Counted from the stretch's first letter, positions 11,926 through 24,400 are shown. The stretch: 64,000 nt of DNA from Phaffia rhodozyma (GCA_014706385.1 JACGZH010000001.1:1364001-1428000); one strand, 5' to 3'. Translations and numbers: made by a program. The notes: generated by a model not told the origin, from the letters alone.

Positions 11926-12703
11926 GATCGGGTGTATAGAGAGAGAGAGAGCTGGGCAGTGGACGGACACGAAGTGTATGTGAGTGTGCGATGTATGCTG
12001 ACCGGATGGATGAACGAGAGAAGGGCGAAAAGGGTAGAGCCCATCTCGCCACATCGAGGCTGTGCTGGGAACGACTCTCGCCTAGTGTTTTTTGTCCCTG
12101 TTGTATCTCTTTCCGCTCTTTCCGGTTGACTTTCTCTCTTGGTTCTTCTCTTGGTACATTGTTGGAAATCTGGTAGGTTTGGGAGAAGATGACGGTGGGA
12201 CCGATTGCAGTCTCGACAGCTTTGAATTGATTGAGGATAGGTTGTCACCGCATGCTGACTTGCACGCACTGCACCGGTCTCTACCACCCGCTTGTGCGTT
12301 GAACGCTTGCCTTATTTTCCGATGAGAAGAGATCCGGATGTGTGTGTGCGTGAGGACTTGTTATGTGATGATTGAATGATGATGGCATTGAAAGAGGAGA
12401 AAAGAAGGAGAAAGAAGGTTATGGTAATAAGAAGGATGAAAAGGTTTGTGGTTTGGGGGGAGGGAGAAACAAAAGGGAATCATAATAATAAGAAAAGAAA
12501 AGAAGAGAAGAAAGAGACTCCTCTCAATCTTTGCTTTTCACGGCTCTCTAGACTGGCACGAAAGGGAAGGGATTGAAACATTGGTTTTAAGATTAAGGGA
12601 AAAAAGGAGACGAGATCCCCGCATCGTCCATTATTGAAGAGGGCGGAGGGTGGAGGGTGTAGGAGGAGAATGAACCTTCTTTTTGTACGATCTTCCTGTC
12701 TCT
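11926..12703. other. Intergenic: CWF18 promoter and QCR6 3' flank
   Basis: About 780 bp between two minus-strand genes. It includes GA-rich stretches (about 11930-11950 and 12385-12510). Several open frames cross it but none shows conserved sequence. No RNA gene recognised. Confidence 0.5.
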
Positions 12704-13947
12704 TTAAACCAACTTGGCCCATAACTTGGGAGCGGCACATGCCTGTGTTGAGTCGAGTGGAATCAAGGAAGAGGAAGAAGAAAAGTCAGAAAAGTGGTTA
12801 GTCGACTGGAAGAACGTGACGAATGAAAACAGGAGGGAAACGGAATGGACACGTACGTCAACGCAGTGCATCAACTGTTGATGAGACGGGGAAGAGTAAG
12901 CGAAGGAAGGAAGGAAGGAAGAAAAGAGAGAAGGAACATTCAGATCTCGGTGTCTCGATGACGGGTCAAAGTTTCCAGACCGATCGGATTGATACGTATG
13001 GAAGGATGTGTACTCACGTGCCAGAGCTCCTCGACGCAATCCTCGTGCTCCCAACCCTCACCACCTCGGACCTTCTTTTCGCAGTGCTCAAAGTGCTTCT
13101 TGGCAGGAGCACACTCTGGGGTGGCCTCACACTGTGCACGGATCTCGGGCATGACCTGATCGGGAGGGAATCGATGGATGGACGAAGGGAGATGACGCAT
13201 GTTCGAGGTAGCGGAGAGAATTTGGCAAAGGTCATCATTGGATCGGTATCGACACGCGGGATATTTTCCGAGAGTGAGTTTCAATTCCGAGGAGTTTGGC
13301 GAGAGGGAGATGGAGAGAGATAACACGGATAAAACAGGGAAGGGAGAGCGAGGGAAAAAAAAAGATGGTTCAAGCAGTCAACAAACCAAAGACTCTCTCA
13401 ACGTGCAACGATCGGACGCGGAAGGAGAAAAAAAAGAGCGAAAGCCAAAGAAAAGGGTAATATCGGACTAACATCGACGGGCTCCTCATCTTCCTCCTCC
13501 TCCTCCTCCTCCTCGGCAGCAGGAGCGTCCTCCTTGTCCTCCTCCTCCTCGGACTCGGGCCCGGAAGCGGCGACCTGCTGATCGTTGGCCTTGTCCTCCT
13601 CCTCGGCGTGAGCACTGTATCCGAGATGCGAATAGGACAACAAAGGTGTTGAGTGGGCGTAGTTGAGGAAAGGCAGAAGAGAGAGAGGAAAGAAGGATGG
13701 GAACAAGAAAGAAAGAAAGGCAAGAGAAAAAAGAACGGATAGATGAGTACGGGACATGAACGAAAGGCGAAAGGACGATTGCTGATTGGAGGGTCTCTTC
13801 TGATGGACGAGTGGAGGAGAGAAAAAAAGGCGAAAAAATCGAGAATGCCTGAAGAATGACTGAAGAGACCAAGAACAACAAGCGGACGTACGTAGCAAAG
13901 ACAGAAGAGAAGACTGAAGCGAAGAAACCCTGGTTCTGGACGGACAT
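12704..13947 (-). CDS. QCR6: Cytochrome bc1 complex subunit 6 (hinge protein)
   Basis: Acidic hinge protein of mitochondrial complex III that helps cytochrome c docking. Exon 1 (start 13947) gives MSVQNQGFFASVFSSVFA. Exon 2 (about 13474-13616) is extremely acidic, with a run of eight glutamates. Exon 3 (about 13017-13162) has the twin-cysteine core AQCEATPECAPAKKHFEHC and DCVEELWH. An 18-nt microexon at 12857-12874 encodes LMHCVD. The last exon ends ACAAPKLWAKLV. Joined, the C-terminus reads EELWH-LMHCVD-ACAAPKL, the family's invariant end, which fixes the microexon. Four introns in a protein of only about 130 residues is dense. Donors include GTTAGT and GTACGT. Confidence 0.92.
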
Positions 13948-14206
13948 GATGACTGGATGAGGAGAGGGTAGCAGCTGATCGGGTTGTTGGCTCGACGGAA
14001 GTGGATGTGTGAGAAAAAGGAGGAAAAAGAAAAGGAGAAAAAAAAAAGAGGGCGACCGAAATTTCTACTAGAGATTTTGCTGCGCTTTCCTAATAGACGC
14101 GGCCAAAACATATTAGGCAGTTTTGTAGTGTGCCCGCAGATCGGGAACATCATCTCGTTCATCTCGCCCAGGTATCGTCCGAGATCGCATCACATCACAT
14201 CACATC
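13948..14206. promoter_or_regulatory. Divergent promoter between QCR6 and the MAK32-like gene
   Basis: A 259-bp region shared by two genes transcribed away from each other. It ends with a tandem CATCA repeat (about 14188-14206) directly in front of the plus-strand ATG, and has an A-rich run near 14038-14047. No defined factor site is recognised. Confidence 0.45.
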
Positions 14207-16134
14207 ATGGCAGCTTTGGATCCATGTCCAGGACGGATCATCACTCTGGGTGGGTTCGCATGTACTCCTTGCTTGTGGCTCGGACTTGTTTCTTGTAAAA
14301 TAGACGAAAGATGGAACATAAATGGACTCTGACCGACACCCGGCTCTTGGCACATCTCCGTCCGCACGTCTACAGGAATGTTTATCATCGACGAGTTCGA
14401 GTATAGAGATTCAAACGGCAAGCTGATCGAACACACTCTGGACGAAGGACAGATCGGTGGGGGAGGGACCTATGCTATCGTGGGGTCTCGATTGTTTCTT
14501 CCTCCGTGAGTAAGAACATGTCCGAGGGAATAGAGTGGCAGCTGGGTTTCTAATGATCAGTTATCTTTACCTGCTACATATATGTTCCTGCCTTCTTTTC
14601 ATCTCCGGCACGCTCTCCCCTACGGATTCAAGCCAATCGTTAGGGATGATCGTCGACAAAGGGGACGACTTTCCTGATAGAATCGGACGCGAGCTAGAAG
14701 CGTACGGAACAGACATGTGGCACTTTCGGAATCGAACTGATGGCGAACGAAAGACGACGAGGGCGTTGAATATGTATACCGGCGAGGCACGAGGGTGGGC
14801 TCTTTTTCGCTTTTTTTCTCTTCCTTTTTCCTTCTCGCTTGCTTCTTGTGCATCTGAGTTGGCTGACACCCGGTTGGTAGGGTTGGACTACAAAGTTTCA
14901 AGTAGGTCTCTGATCTGACTATCTCGGGCAATCGTCGACTGAGCATCCATACAAAGGGGTCGAACTCTAGATGATGATACGTTGATATGCGCTTCATTCA
15001 AACAGATATCTCACTCCTCGCTTTCGGATCTCGCCGAGTCAGTTTGTGGGGACGCCGTTTGCTGAGAACGGACCGCCGTCATTCGTGCACTTTGTGTGCG
15101 CGCCGGTTCGAGCGTTCGAGATTGTCGACGAGATTGACTCTCTCGACGGATGGGCTAGAGGAACGGTCAATCTGGTTTGGGAACCAATGCCGGTGAGCGT
15201 GTCCTCTCTTCTTCTATTTGCTCTGCGTGTGTGTGAGTGAGTGTGTTTAGGGACTAAAACATATATATATATCTTCTTTCTGTTCTATGTCTGTCACACC
15301 GGAAGGACGATTGTGTGCCGGAACAACTAGATAACGTCCGACGGATCTGCCCCCGACTGAAGGTGATCTCGTGAGTGTGCAAACGTGTGCGCACGAGGGA
15401 GGTTTCGTGGACCGAAGAAAAGAACGCTGACTGACACGCAAGAAACGCGTTGCGCTGGACTGGACCAAACCTTAGCCCAAACCATCTGGAAGCCCTGGGA
15501 TTAGTAGGAGTCGAACCATCTGGGGAGCGAACAGATTTGATTGCACAGATCACGTCGGTCACCCTTCAGCTGGCATCGTTCTTGTCACCTGGCGGTCTGG
15601 CGGTGGTCCGGAGTGGGGCAGAGGGGGCCTGTTTCGGAGTGGTTCGGTCTGATGGCACGGTGGGTGAGGCTCGCTGGGTGCCGGCGGTGTTTGGACCGTC
15701 CGAGCAGGACCGGATCAAGGATGTCACTGGTAGGTTCATTTCTACTGTTGTGTGCGTGGCAGCGGGAGTGCTTTCTATGAAAGATAGATGCAGCGCTGAC
15801 TTGACAAGAAACTACACCAGGCGGAGGGAATGCTTTCCTAGGAGGACTCTGCGCTGGCTTAAAGATCACTGGGAACGACCCGTATGAAGGTGTGTCTGTG
15901 TCTATGTATGTGTCTGACCGAAAGTTACGTCCGATGTGAACTGACAGTGGGAAAAACAAACCTTTCTTGCTCTCAGCCGTGTTGTACGGCAGTGTGGCTG
16001 CGTCGTTTGCGATTGAACAAGCCGGCCTGCCTGAGTTGAGCGAAGTGTTGGCTGATGGGACAGAGCTCTGGAATGGGAAGGACAGTGGGGCCACCAGGCT
16101 TGCTGATTTCCGATCTAGCCTGGGGTGTCTATGA
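14207..16134 (+). CDS. MAK32: PfkB-fold carbohydrate kinase-like protein, MAK32 family
   Basis: Related to yeast Mak32, a ribokinase-fold protein reported to be needed for stability of the L-A double-stranded RNA virus particles; its substrate is unknown. Start at 14207 (MAALDPCPGRIITL), spliced to GMFIIDEFEY at about 14379. Recognisable blocks: GQIGGGGTYAIVGSRLFLPP (14451-14506), LGMIVDKGDDFPDRIGREL, TTRALNMYTGEARG, then TPRIRR-like sequence, FVCAPVRAFEIVDE, VNLVWEPMP, ISPNHLEALGL and the final VTGGGNAFLGGLCAGLK. In active PfkB kinases the last block reads GAGD with a catalytic aspartate; here it is GGGN, as I recall for Mak32 relatives, so sugar-kinase activity is doubtful. The stop is at 16132-16134. 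At least seven exons. Confidence 0.85.
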
Positions 16135-16767
16135 GCGCGTGTGTGTATATGTGTGTGTGAGCAAGCGAGAGAGTGTGTGTGCGCCAGAATGTTAGCCAGG
16201 GGAGAAGAACAAAGTGCGGGAGTTTGCCGGGCGGCGGCAGAAAGGAGAGCACCGAGTCAGATCGATCGCACCTCGTGTAGGACGCCCGCTCTGGATGACG
16301 GTGCTTGCCTCTGGCCTGCCGCCTGCCCCCGCCCTGATCTTCTTTTTCCCTCTGTTCCTTAATCCTTGCCCCTGGCCTCGCCCCTCTGCGCCCCCCCCTT
16401 TCCCCCCTACCCCACCGGCTAAAGCGGACAAAAGGCAACCGGCGAATTAATTTATTCTATCATATTATTTTATTTTATCTTACCTTCGTTTCTTCAACCT
16501 CGCTTCTCAACTTCTTTGCTTCTTGATCTTTTTGCTCAGTCCTTGCTCAGTCCTTGCTCAGTCCTCACTCAATCCTTCTTAAGTCTGGCTCGTCGCTCTG
16601 TCGGTCTTCTCGTTGGTAACCACCTCGTCTTTGATCTACGTCGTCGTTCGCTAGGCTGTTGTGTGTGGTCTGTAGTATTTACCATCTTCTCTACCGTTTG
16701 CCTTCTACTCTACCGATAGATTCAGTTTCCGTTCAAGCACACACCCTCACTCATCCTCACCATCAAC
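16135..16767. other. Intergenic with a three-copy 11-bp tandem repeat
   Basis: This is the 3' flank of the MAK32-like gene and the promoter of the AT-hook gene. An 11-nt unit (GCTCAGTCCTT) is repeated three times at 16534-16566, followed by a decayed copy. C-rich sequence at 16380-16420 is followed by an AT-rich stretch at 16448-16485. No gene. Confidence 0.5.
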
Positions 16768-17742
16768 ATGGCACAAAGCGCCAACAGAAGATCTAAACGG
16801 TCATCGTCTTCATCTTCAAACACAAATACAACCACAACTACAACATCAACTACAACCAATCCCGTCTCCCTGTTCCGAGCTGCATCTGAAAAGCTGACAG
16901 CCGTGTCCAAACGGTCATCCCGAAAGAACACACAGACATCGAGCGTCGACCCCATCGTCGCTGTATCTGCCCTTTCTGCTACCCTCAGCTCCATCCCCAC
17001 ACTCACCCCCACCCCCACACCGGTCATCGGCCGGCCGTGCGTCGAAAGTCAAAAGGACACACCGACTAGCACGACAAGTCAAATCATCCGAATAAAGAAC
17101 CGAAAAGGCGGGCGACCCAAAAAGAAGAAGGTTCCCGCGGACGACCCCGTGGGGAACTCATCGATTCACCATCGGCTCTATCCGGACCGAACCAGCCGGC
17201 GGTCGTCTCCTTTATCCGACGAAAGGCCGAACGATCCTCAGAGCGAGCATCGAACGAAACAGCCATTGGGTGAGCAAACCGACGTCCCGCCCTCGATGAT
17301 CCAGCTAGGCTTTGGAGAGTTCATTCACGTCGAAAACGTCGACCTGTTTGAACTCGACTGTCAGCACGGTGCGAACGACACCGAGGACGAAGAGGAAGCG
17401 TTCGAACGGGAGCTCGAGGAAGAACGCAGGCGCGGTCTTGACACCCTCTACCGAGATGTCGGTAGAATCCTCTATCTGGATATTCAAGCCGCCCAGACTT
17501 TGCTTGTTAGTCCCGCCCAGTTCATTATCCTTGCTCATGTCTTTGTCTTCTTCCTCCTTCTTTTCCTTCTTCTTCTCTCTTGTTGACGACCCGTGTCCTT
17601 TTGTTCTCCCTGCCAGTCAAGCCTGATTCTTATCCTCGTTCAAGAGGGTCCGATGCTGGATCGGTCCCTTCCTCCAGAGCAACAGTCAGAAGAAGCAAAA
17701 GCTCGACTTGATGCGCTCGCCCATTCTGTTCGTTCCCTCTGA
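16768..17742 (+). CDS. Hypothetical protein with an AT-hook-like motif
   Basis: I do not recognise this protein. The first exon (16768 to about 17505) begins MAQSANRRSKRSSSSSS with a Ser/Thr-rich disordered stretch. It then has a basic NRKGGRPKKKK segment resembling an AT-hook DNA-binding motif (near 17100), and an acidic charged helix (EEEAFERELEEERRRGLD). After a donor GTTAGT at about 17506 it splices to 17617 in phase, giving SSLILILVQEGPMLDR, and stops at 17740. Sequence continuing in the same frame near 17790-17934 (VSVECVQRVSRSWPHVGVWL) looks coding, so further 3' exons up to about 18055 are possible; I could not find a splice that bypasses the stop. A nuclear role is only a guess from the AT-hook. 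Confidence 0.5.
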
Positions 17743-18882
17743 GTTTCTCTTCTCTTCCTCCGATGCGCTCCGGTGCGCTTCAACACTCTTCCTGACGACC
17801 CGGTTCTGTACTCTCGTTTGCAATCAACAAATGAAAATCAAAATCAGATCTGCGTCTCGGTCGAATGCGTCCAGAGAGTGTCCCGCTCGTGGCCTCATGT
17901 CGGCGTCTGGCTTGTCACAAAGGTCTGTCTTCCGTGGCGTTTTCTTCTGTCCCTCTCTCTAGAGATAATAAAGCTCTTTGTCAGACCCAGCTGACCACGC
18001 GTCAACCAATCATCAAACATCCGTCCAGGCTTTCGACGTGTGGATTGGCCGATTATGAAACCCTTACTTGTTTTCCTTTGATCTTGGTGAACGTGTGAAC
18101 AACCAAATGGCCAACGTTGCTGTCTCCCGTCACGACTCTGTATTCTTGCGCTCTTCACAACTTGTCGTCTCCCTTGCTTTCGCTTTCGGGCTTCTCGCCC
18201 AACAATGCTTCAACATTCATGCAATCGATCATCGTCTCTCGAACTTCTCCTTCAAAATCCTTTCTTTCATTTATATCATCACGTAAGGTACATCAACGAA
18301 TTTCTTTCCTTCCTCTTTTGTTTTTTAATTCACCCTATCCTCTCCTCTTCTGTCTTGGTATGTTTATGTTGCATCCGTTTTTCTGTTCTCTCTCTTTTTT
18401 CTCTTTTTTTCTCTTTTTTTCTTCCTTTTGTTTCGATACTTTGTCTTTCCATTTTCTGTCGTCTTCATTCTCTGTCTCTGTCTTTCTCTTCTTAGTTCAA
18501 CCGGGCCTTCCATCAAGAATGACCCGGAAGGAACGTTGTACTATAACTTTGTCTCTCCCCCCCTTCGTCTCGTTTACATAACTCTCTTCATAATAGAACA
18601 CGCGATATTATATACATCGATACATCAGTGTTCACCATCACATTTCTCTTTCTTTTGTGCCTAACCGTTCATGTACAAAGGCACTCACATGTGAATTCAA
18701 AGGAAACATACATAAATCGGGACAACAGATCATTCTCAAATAGAGACAAATCAAGACGAGACAAAACAAAAACAGAAGACAAAGATGGGTACAACGACTG
18801 AAAGGCGCAGAGGGAAATCGCGCGAGGAAAAGAAAAGAGTTGCATAGAGACGGGAGGTTCGGAGAGACGAGAAGAAGAGGGT
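17743..18882. other. Convergent intergenic, pyrimidine-rich
   Basis: Between the AT-hook gene and the UspA-like gene. Possible unresolved 3' exons of the AT-hook gene lie at 17755-18055. From about 18290 to 18500 the plus strand is almost all T and C, which creates an open frame rich in Phe, Ser and Leu with no conserved features. Confidence 0.45.
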
Positions 18883-20438
18883 TCACTCCTTGACGATCAG
18901 GACGTTCTGGTTCGCGTGCGTCAAGACTTTTTAACGATCGCCGAGAGAAGGAAAAGAGAGAAAGAGAGAACCATCCAAATGGGTCAGTAACCCCGTCTCC
19001 TCATCCTCGCCCTCACTTGCGTACCCACCAGAAAAGCTCAGGAAATGAAAAAGACAAACCGTATTGGGATACACTACCAGAAGTGATCAACTTTTGGAAC
19101 CTTCCTAGTTTTCTCCGCCCGATCACGATCCTATATCCGTGTTGCATCGTCCGAAATGAAAAGAAAAAACGGGGAAGAAAAAAAAGGAGGAGCGCGTTCA
19201 GTTTCCTTTTTCTGTTTCCTTCTCCTCTAGTCATCCTGGTGCCCTTCGAGGAGTCAACTATAGAGACAAAGAGAAAAGAAAGGGAACAAACAAGTTGACG
19301 TCATGCTAGATAAGAAAAAGAGCGACAAAACAAAGGTAAGCACATCAGAACGGCCAGTCCAGCGCAAAGCAGAGACGCGATAAGCGAAAACGCTTACAAA
19401 GTCTGCCAGAGCGATGAGTGAAAACCTGGGATCTCCATGCGCAACATGAACCGTCACATCGGCCTTGACTCCGCAAATTTATCAAAGAAGAAAAGTTCAG
19501 ACAGAATCAGTCACTATGAACATCCCTCGCCCCATTTCGCCTAGAACGGAAAGTAAAGAAAACAAAGAATTTGAAAACCCACTCCGATGTCCTCAAATTG
19601 CGCGCCTTGGGCTTTCAACACTTCAAGCGCGTTGTCATTCATCTTTCGAAGCCACTTTGCGTCCTCCTGAAGGTTGTACTCAGGGGCGTAGCTCAGATCT
19701 GGCAAACAAGGCAAGAAAAGAAAGGACAACATTTCTAACGTTAGCTCTCGATGAAATCACGGACGCCCGAGACCAAACAACCAGTGCGTACAGGCAGCGT
19801 CGACCAGAGTGATGGGCAAGATCGTTACAAGGAATACATGATCTCCTAGAAACACAAACCGAGAGAACGTATGAGCCAGAGTCGAGAGTCTAGCAGATAC
19901 AATGAACAGGAAGAGATAACAAAAAACAGAATCAGAGGAAGAATAACCCACCAGGCCTTGCCAACGTCTTGAGCGTATAGTCCAGAGCGAGCTTCGCATC
20001 TGCTGTATCTTCATAAGCCAACATGATCTGAGACGTTCGTCCCCAAAGCCCAAGCCAACAAGAGGAACGTCAGAAGGTTATTTGACTATCACTGACATCT
20101 CCTTCAAAGATCACATCACACTCACCCGACGATTTCCAGACGTCTCGGTTCCTTTCAAGTTGACGATCCGGCTAAAGTCTTCATCCTTGAGCACACTGAC
20201 TTTAGTCTAACAGCAGAAACAGAAAACCGCGCTAGGTGAGTACAGACAACCGTCAAGGTATAGACGAGATCAGGACAAGGAAAAAGGTGGGCAGAACCTT
20301 GGGAGATGACCCAACTAGATCGGCAGGCATAAGCTTGGCCTTAGAGGGGGTAGCTGTCGAATGAACAAGCGCGACTCATCAGCTTGAGCTCGAAGGAGGA
20401 GGAACGATCGACCAGTCGATCAACTCACATTCGGGCAT
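18883..20438 (-). CDS. Universal stress protein (UspA-fold) family member
   Basis: Alpha/beta protein of the UspA superfamily, often nucleotide-binding; the cellular role of fungal members is mostly unknown. The start at 20438 gives MPE, then short exons: TPSKAKLMPADLVGSSPK, then KVSVLKDEDFSRIVNLKGTE, then the first beta strand and helix IMLAYEDTADAKLALDYTLK (20030-19960), then GDHVFLVTILPITLVDAACT, then DLSYAPEYNLQEDAKWLRK with KAQGAQFEDIG, then DVTVHVAHGDPRFSLIALAD and a short last strand NVLIVKE. This order (beta strand, helix with Asp, HVAHGDPR-like segment, C-terminal VLIV strand) is the UspA pattern. The last intron border is uncertain. At least eight small exons. The family call rests on fold-like motifs, so it is moderately sure. 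Confidence 0.7.
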
Positions 20439-21400
20439 GATGTTGATTGTAAGTAGATCGAGTAGATTGTTAGCGTTGGGTAGATGTGTAGAAAGGAGTT
20501 GCTTGGTGGAAGTCTGATGGGGTGAAGAAACGATGAAACCTCTCAGTGCAGAAACACCAACTCGGTCAGCATTTTATACAGTTCAAGCTCATACATGAGC
20601 CCACTCAAAGAGATGGCGACGGAACAAGTTAGCCATGTATCCTAGCCCATCGGGTGGAGCCGGACAGTCCCGACGTAAGGTTCTTCCCTACTTTCTGGCC
20701 ATGCCATGCCGAGCTGTCAGTACGTTCGGCAGTCTGAGCGTCAGTGGGTGAGGTAACCGAACGCAGACCGACTCTGTCCGGAATAAGATGGACGAGTTCG
20801 GTCCAGTCCGGGGTGAGTACCGACAGCTCGAAAGTAGAGTTTCGGTCGAGAAACGTCCTGGCGATCAGGAAGAAACAAGAAAGACTCCGAAGATTCCAAC
20901 GAATTCTTGATTTTTTCTTCTTCTTCTCCTCGTCTAGCTTATCTTGTGCTCAATCACTCGTATTCGTCCGTTCTGATCGCGTCATTCACCCTTGCTCTCA
21001 AGAGACGTCATTCTCTTGAGAAAACACTATCCTCGTTCCAAAACAGGGAAAAGGCAAGATGAAAGATCGAATTTTATAATGTTTTTCTTCTTCCATTCGA
21101 AACAAGCCTTTGGAACGAAGACGGATAAGGTTAAATACGCAAGACGAACAAAGACACAAAGGGTTGATGGGGAAAAAGAGTAAAGGGGGAAGCTATGGAA
21201 ATTGATGTAGAGGAAAGAAGAAGCATGAAGAGAGTCAAGAAAGAAGAAAAAGAAAGGGAAGAAAAACATCACAGAAGAATAGGCCAGCGTTCTATAGAGA
21301 TCCAAAGAGAAAACACAACATGCAATGACACTCGAACCCAGACCTGATGGAAATCCCTACTTCTGTTTTTTGATTCAGATACCAGAGAGGCAACAAGGCT
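20439..21400. other. Intergenic: promoter of the UspA-like gene and 3' flank of eIF3a
   Basis: About 960 bp between two minus-strand genes. No conserved open frame, RNA gene or clear repeat is visible; a purine-rich stretch covers about 21170-21270. Confidence 0.45.
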
Positions 21401-24400
21401 TTACTTGTTGGCCCACTTGCTGACACCTCGAGTCCACTTCTGGCCTCGCACAGGAACCTCCTTGAAGCCATCTTCAGTTGGGGCCGCTGGTGACGAGGCA
21501 GCGGTAGCAGCGGCGGCCATAGCCACAGCAGGAATCAAAGGAGCAGCAGGAGCCACCACAGACGCAGGAGCGGCAGCGGGCGAGCTCTCAGAAGCCAACG
21601 GGACTGATCGAGACGACAGCTGTAGTCGCCTTCGCTCACCGGTGGGAGCGGGCGAGGACGAAGCAGATGGGGAAGAAGAGCCAGCGCCAGGTCGCTTCCA
21701 AGCACCAGAACTGGGGGCCGGAGGTGCTCCAGCGGGAGAAGCCTTCGCAGCGTTTCGTCGGGTCATAGCCTCCTCCTCTCGCTGCATCTGTGCCTTGACG
21801 AGCTCAGCGTCAGCCTGTCGCTGCTTCTCTCGAGCTTCTCGCTGAGCAGCCCGGGCCTTCTCCTCGGCCTCCTGCTTTCGTCCCTCGATCTCGAGTCGGA
21901 CCTTCTCCTCCTCGGCAGCTCGGGCTTCGTCTTCCTGTCGTCGCTCCTCGGCAGCAGCGGCGGCGGCCTCATCGGCAGCCCTCTTCTTGTCCTCCTCCTC
22001 CGCTCGTCGCTTCCTCTCAGCTCGCTCGGCCAACACCCTGGCCCGAAGCTTCTCCTTCTCCTCAGCAATCTTGATCCCGGAGGCCTTCCTCCTCTCCTCG
22101 AACAAGCCAGCCTGCCTCTTCTGGATATCGCTCTTCACGATCTGGTAGTCACCTAAGATTCGAGCCAACCGGTTCTTCAATCCGACAGCCTCCTCGTGAA
22201 CGGCCTTGGCGTGATCTCTGGTCTGCTGCTGAAGGAGCTGATGAGCAGCGAGATCATCGGCCTGCTGTCGTTCATAATCAGCATGAACGAGAGGAATCTC
22301 CTCCTTTCGGAACGCTCGCTCGATATGGTCAGTTCGCTTGCCAATGATTCGGAGTCGTTCGGCCATCTCTCGCTTCTCCTTCTCGAGCTGCTCGACCTGG
22401 AGTTGAACAAGTCCATCGGTATCCATGTTGTCGATCTTGTCGGCGTCGACCTTAAGACCACCCCTGAGCTTCAACGACTCGGCCAACTTCCTGGCCTCAT
22501 CGATCCTGACCTGGTCGACCTCCTGCTGGATCCTTTCTCGCTGCATCTTCTTGTAGTCTTCCTCCTCCTTCTTCTTCAACTCGATGGCGGCGACTCTGGC
22601 CTTCTCGGCCTTGGCGGCAGCCTCCTCAGTCGCTCGTCGGACGCTCAACTCATCCATCAACTCTTTTCGTCGAGCGACCAAAGCTCGTCGAGCGGAGAAA
22701 GCGGCCTGCTCGGCCTCGGCCTGGGCAACAGCCTTAGCAAACAGCTCTCGCTGAGCCTCCTTGGCCTTGACAGCAATGGAAGGATCAAGGAACTGGACAG
22801 TCGAGTGCAACACGCTCGCCAACCTCGAGAGCTGAGTTCGAACCAAATCAGCCGTCGACGGCTGAAGAAGCCCGGCCTTGGAGTCGACGATCAAAGCGTT
22901 CGAGGTAAAGGCGGCAGGGCCGGAGCCGACCTTGGAGGAAGCCATGGTGAAAGGCTCGTCCAAGAAGAGGATTGACTTCTGGACATGGTCCAATCGAACG
23001 GCGAGCTCAGCTCGCTTACAGGCAGCCATGATGAACTTCTCGAGCGCGTCCTCGTCCATCGAGAACGCACTGACGAGAGAGAGCACGTGAGCCATTGAGA
23101 CAGAGTCATACACCTGAGAGAGCTGCTGGAACAGTCGGGAGATGACGACGTGCTGGATCGGGGCAGCGTACTGGGCATAATCAGGCGACGAAGCCAATGA
23201 CTGGATGATGGGAGCAGTGGTGGAGCAGATAGTCAAAGGGTGGAAGTCCTGCTCGAGGAGAGTGTAAAGCTTGGCAAGATCCGGGGCGGTTCGAGCGAGA
23301 ATGTTTCGGTCAAGCTGACAAGGAAGAATACGGTGTGAAAGGAAAAGAAGTCAAGTCAGAGGGACCAGATATGTATTTGGCGTTCAGAAAGTGAAACATA
23401 TACTAACAGCATCCTTCAACAAACCAGCCCTGGTAGGCATCTTGGGCAAGTTGAGCAAGTTGACCAACTTAGTGGCATGTCTCTTTCCCTCTCCATCCTC
23501 AGTAACTGGGACGGCCAAGGCAGAAAGAAGAACAAAGCCAACGTTCTTCTTCGCATCCTCTTCACTCAAACCGGATTGGCCCTCTTTAGCGCTGGCAGCG
23601 CCTCGCTCGGCAAACATCTGGTATCTTCCCCAAGCGGCAGCGTGGAACACGGCCATGGAGCCACCCTCAGACTTGAACACCTTGGTAAGCTTCTCGTAAT
23701 AGTTGATCATCATCGCGGGTTTAAGAGCCTTCTTAGAGGCAGGGTTGACGAGAAGACCTTGGATATCCTCAACCGATCGGAAAGCCTCTTGCCAGAGCTC
23801 GAGGTCAACGGCAGAGTTGAGCTGCTGGAACCGGATCTCAAGGAATCGTGCAAGAATATCGGGTTCGGACAAGTTGATGGTGTTTTGCTGGTGGGAATAC
23901 TTGTGGACGGTGGCAAGATCCTTTCGAATGATTTCACACAATCGTCGGAACTCGGTCTTTCGAGTGTGCTGGATACAGAAGGCAAACGCTCGCTGAACAA
24001 TTTGCTGTGAGAGCAGAGAAAGAAGACGTGATCAGACTGAGTGTAAACGAAACAACCCGTCAGAAGCATGAACCAGAAAAAGGCATACCTGGTAGATAAT
24101 CTCGAGCCGAGCACTGTTCCTCAAGACCTCAAGAGAAATTCGCAAGCACTCCCAGTAGAACCGGAGAGCAGGAAGGACGATCTGTCGGTCGGTCCTATCC
24201 TTCTGGGCATCAACGGACATCATGAGGAGAGTAGAGGGCTCAAGAGGAGCATCCAAATCGGCCTCGGGCTCTTCAGCGGACGAATCGTCTTTAGTAGAGA
24301 GAAGCGAAGCAGCCGACTCCTGGGCCTCGGCCACCTTGGCCTCAGCAGCAGAGAGGAATCGTTTGATGACGTTCTCGACAGAGGGCACATTGGTCGATTG

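Noticed and set aside
13398..14162. 254-residue minus-strand frame reading across QCR6
   Set aside because: It reads through QCR6 introns and exon 2; the only conserved sequence in it belongs to the spliced QCR6 product.
18117..18581. 154-residue Phe/Ser/Leu-rich frame
   Set aside because: Arises from a T/C-rich tract; no conserved blocks, and it lies in a convergent intergenic region.
22196..22975. 259-residue Leu/Ser-rich open frame antisense to eIF3a
   Set aside because: Shadow of the coiled-coil exon with third-position G/C bias; repeated LLLL and SSSS runs are the complement of Glu/Lys-rich codons.
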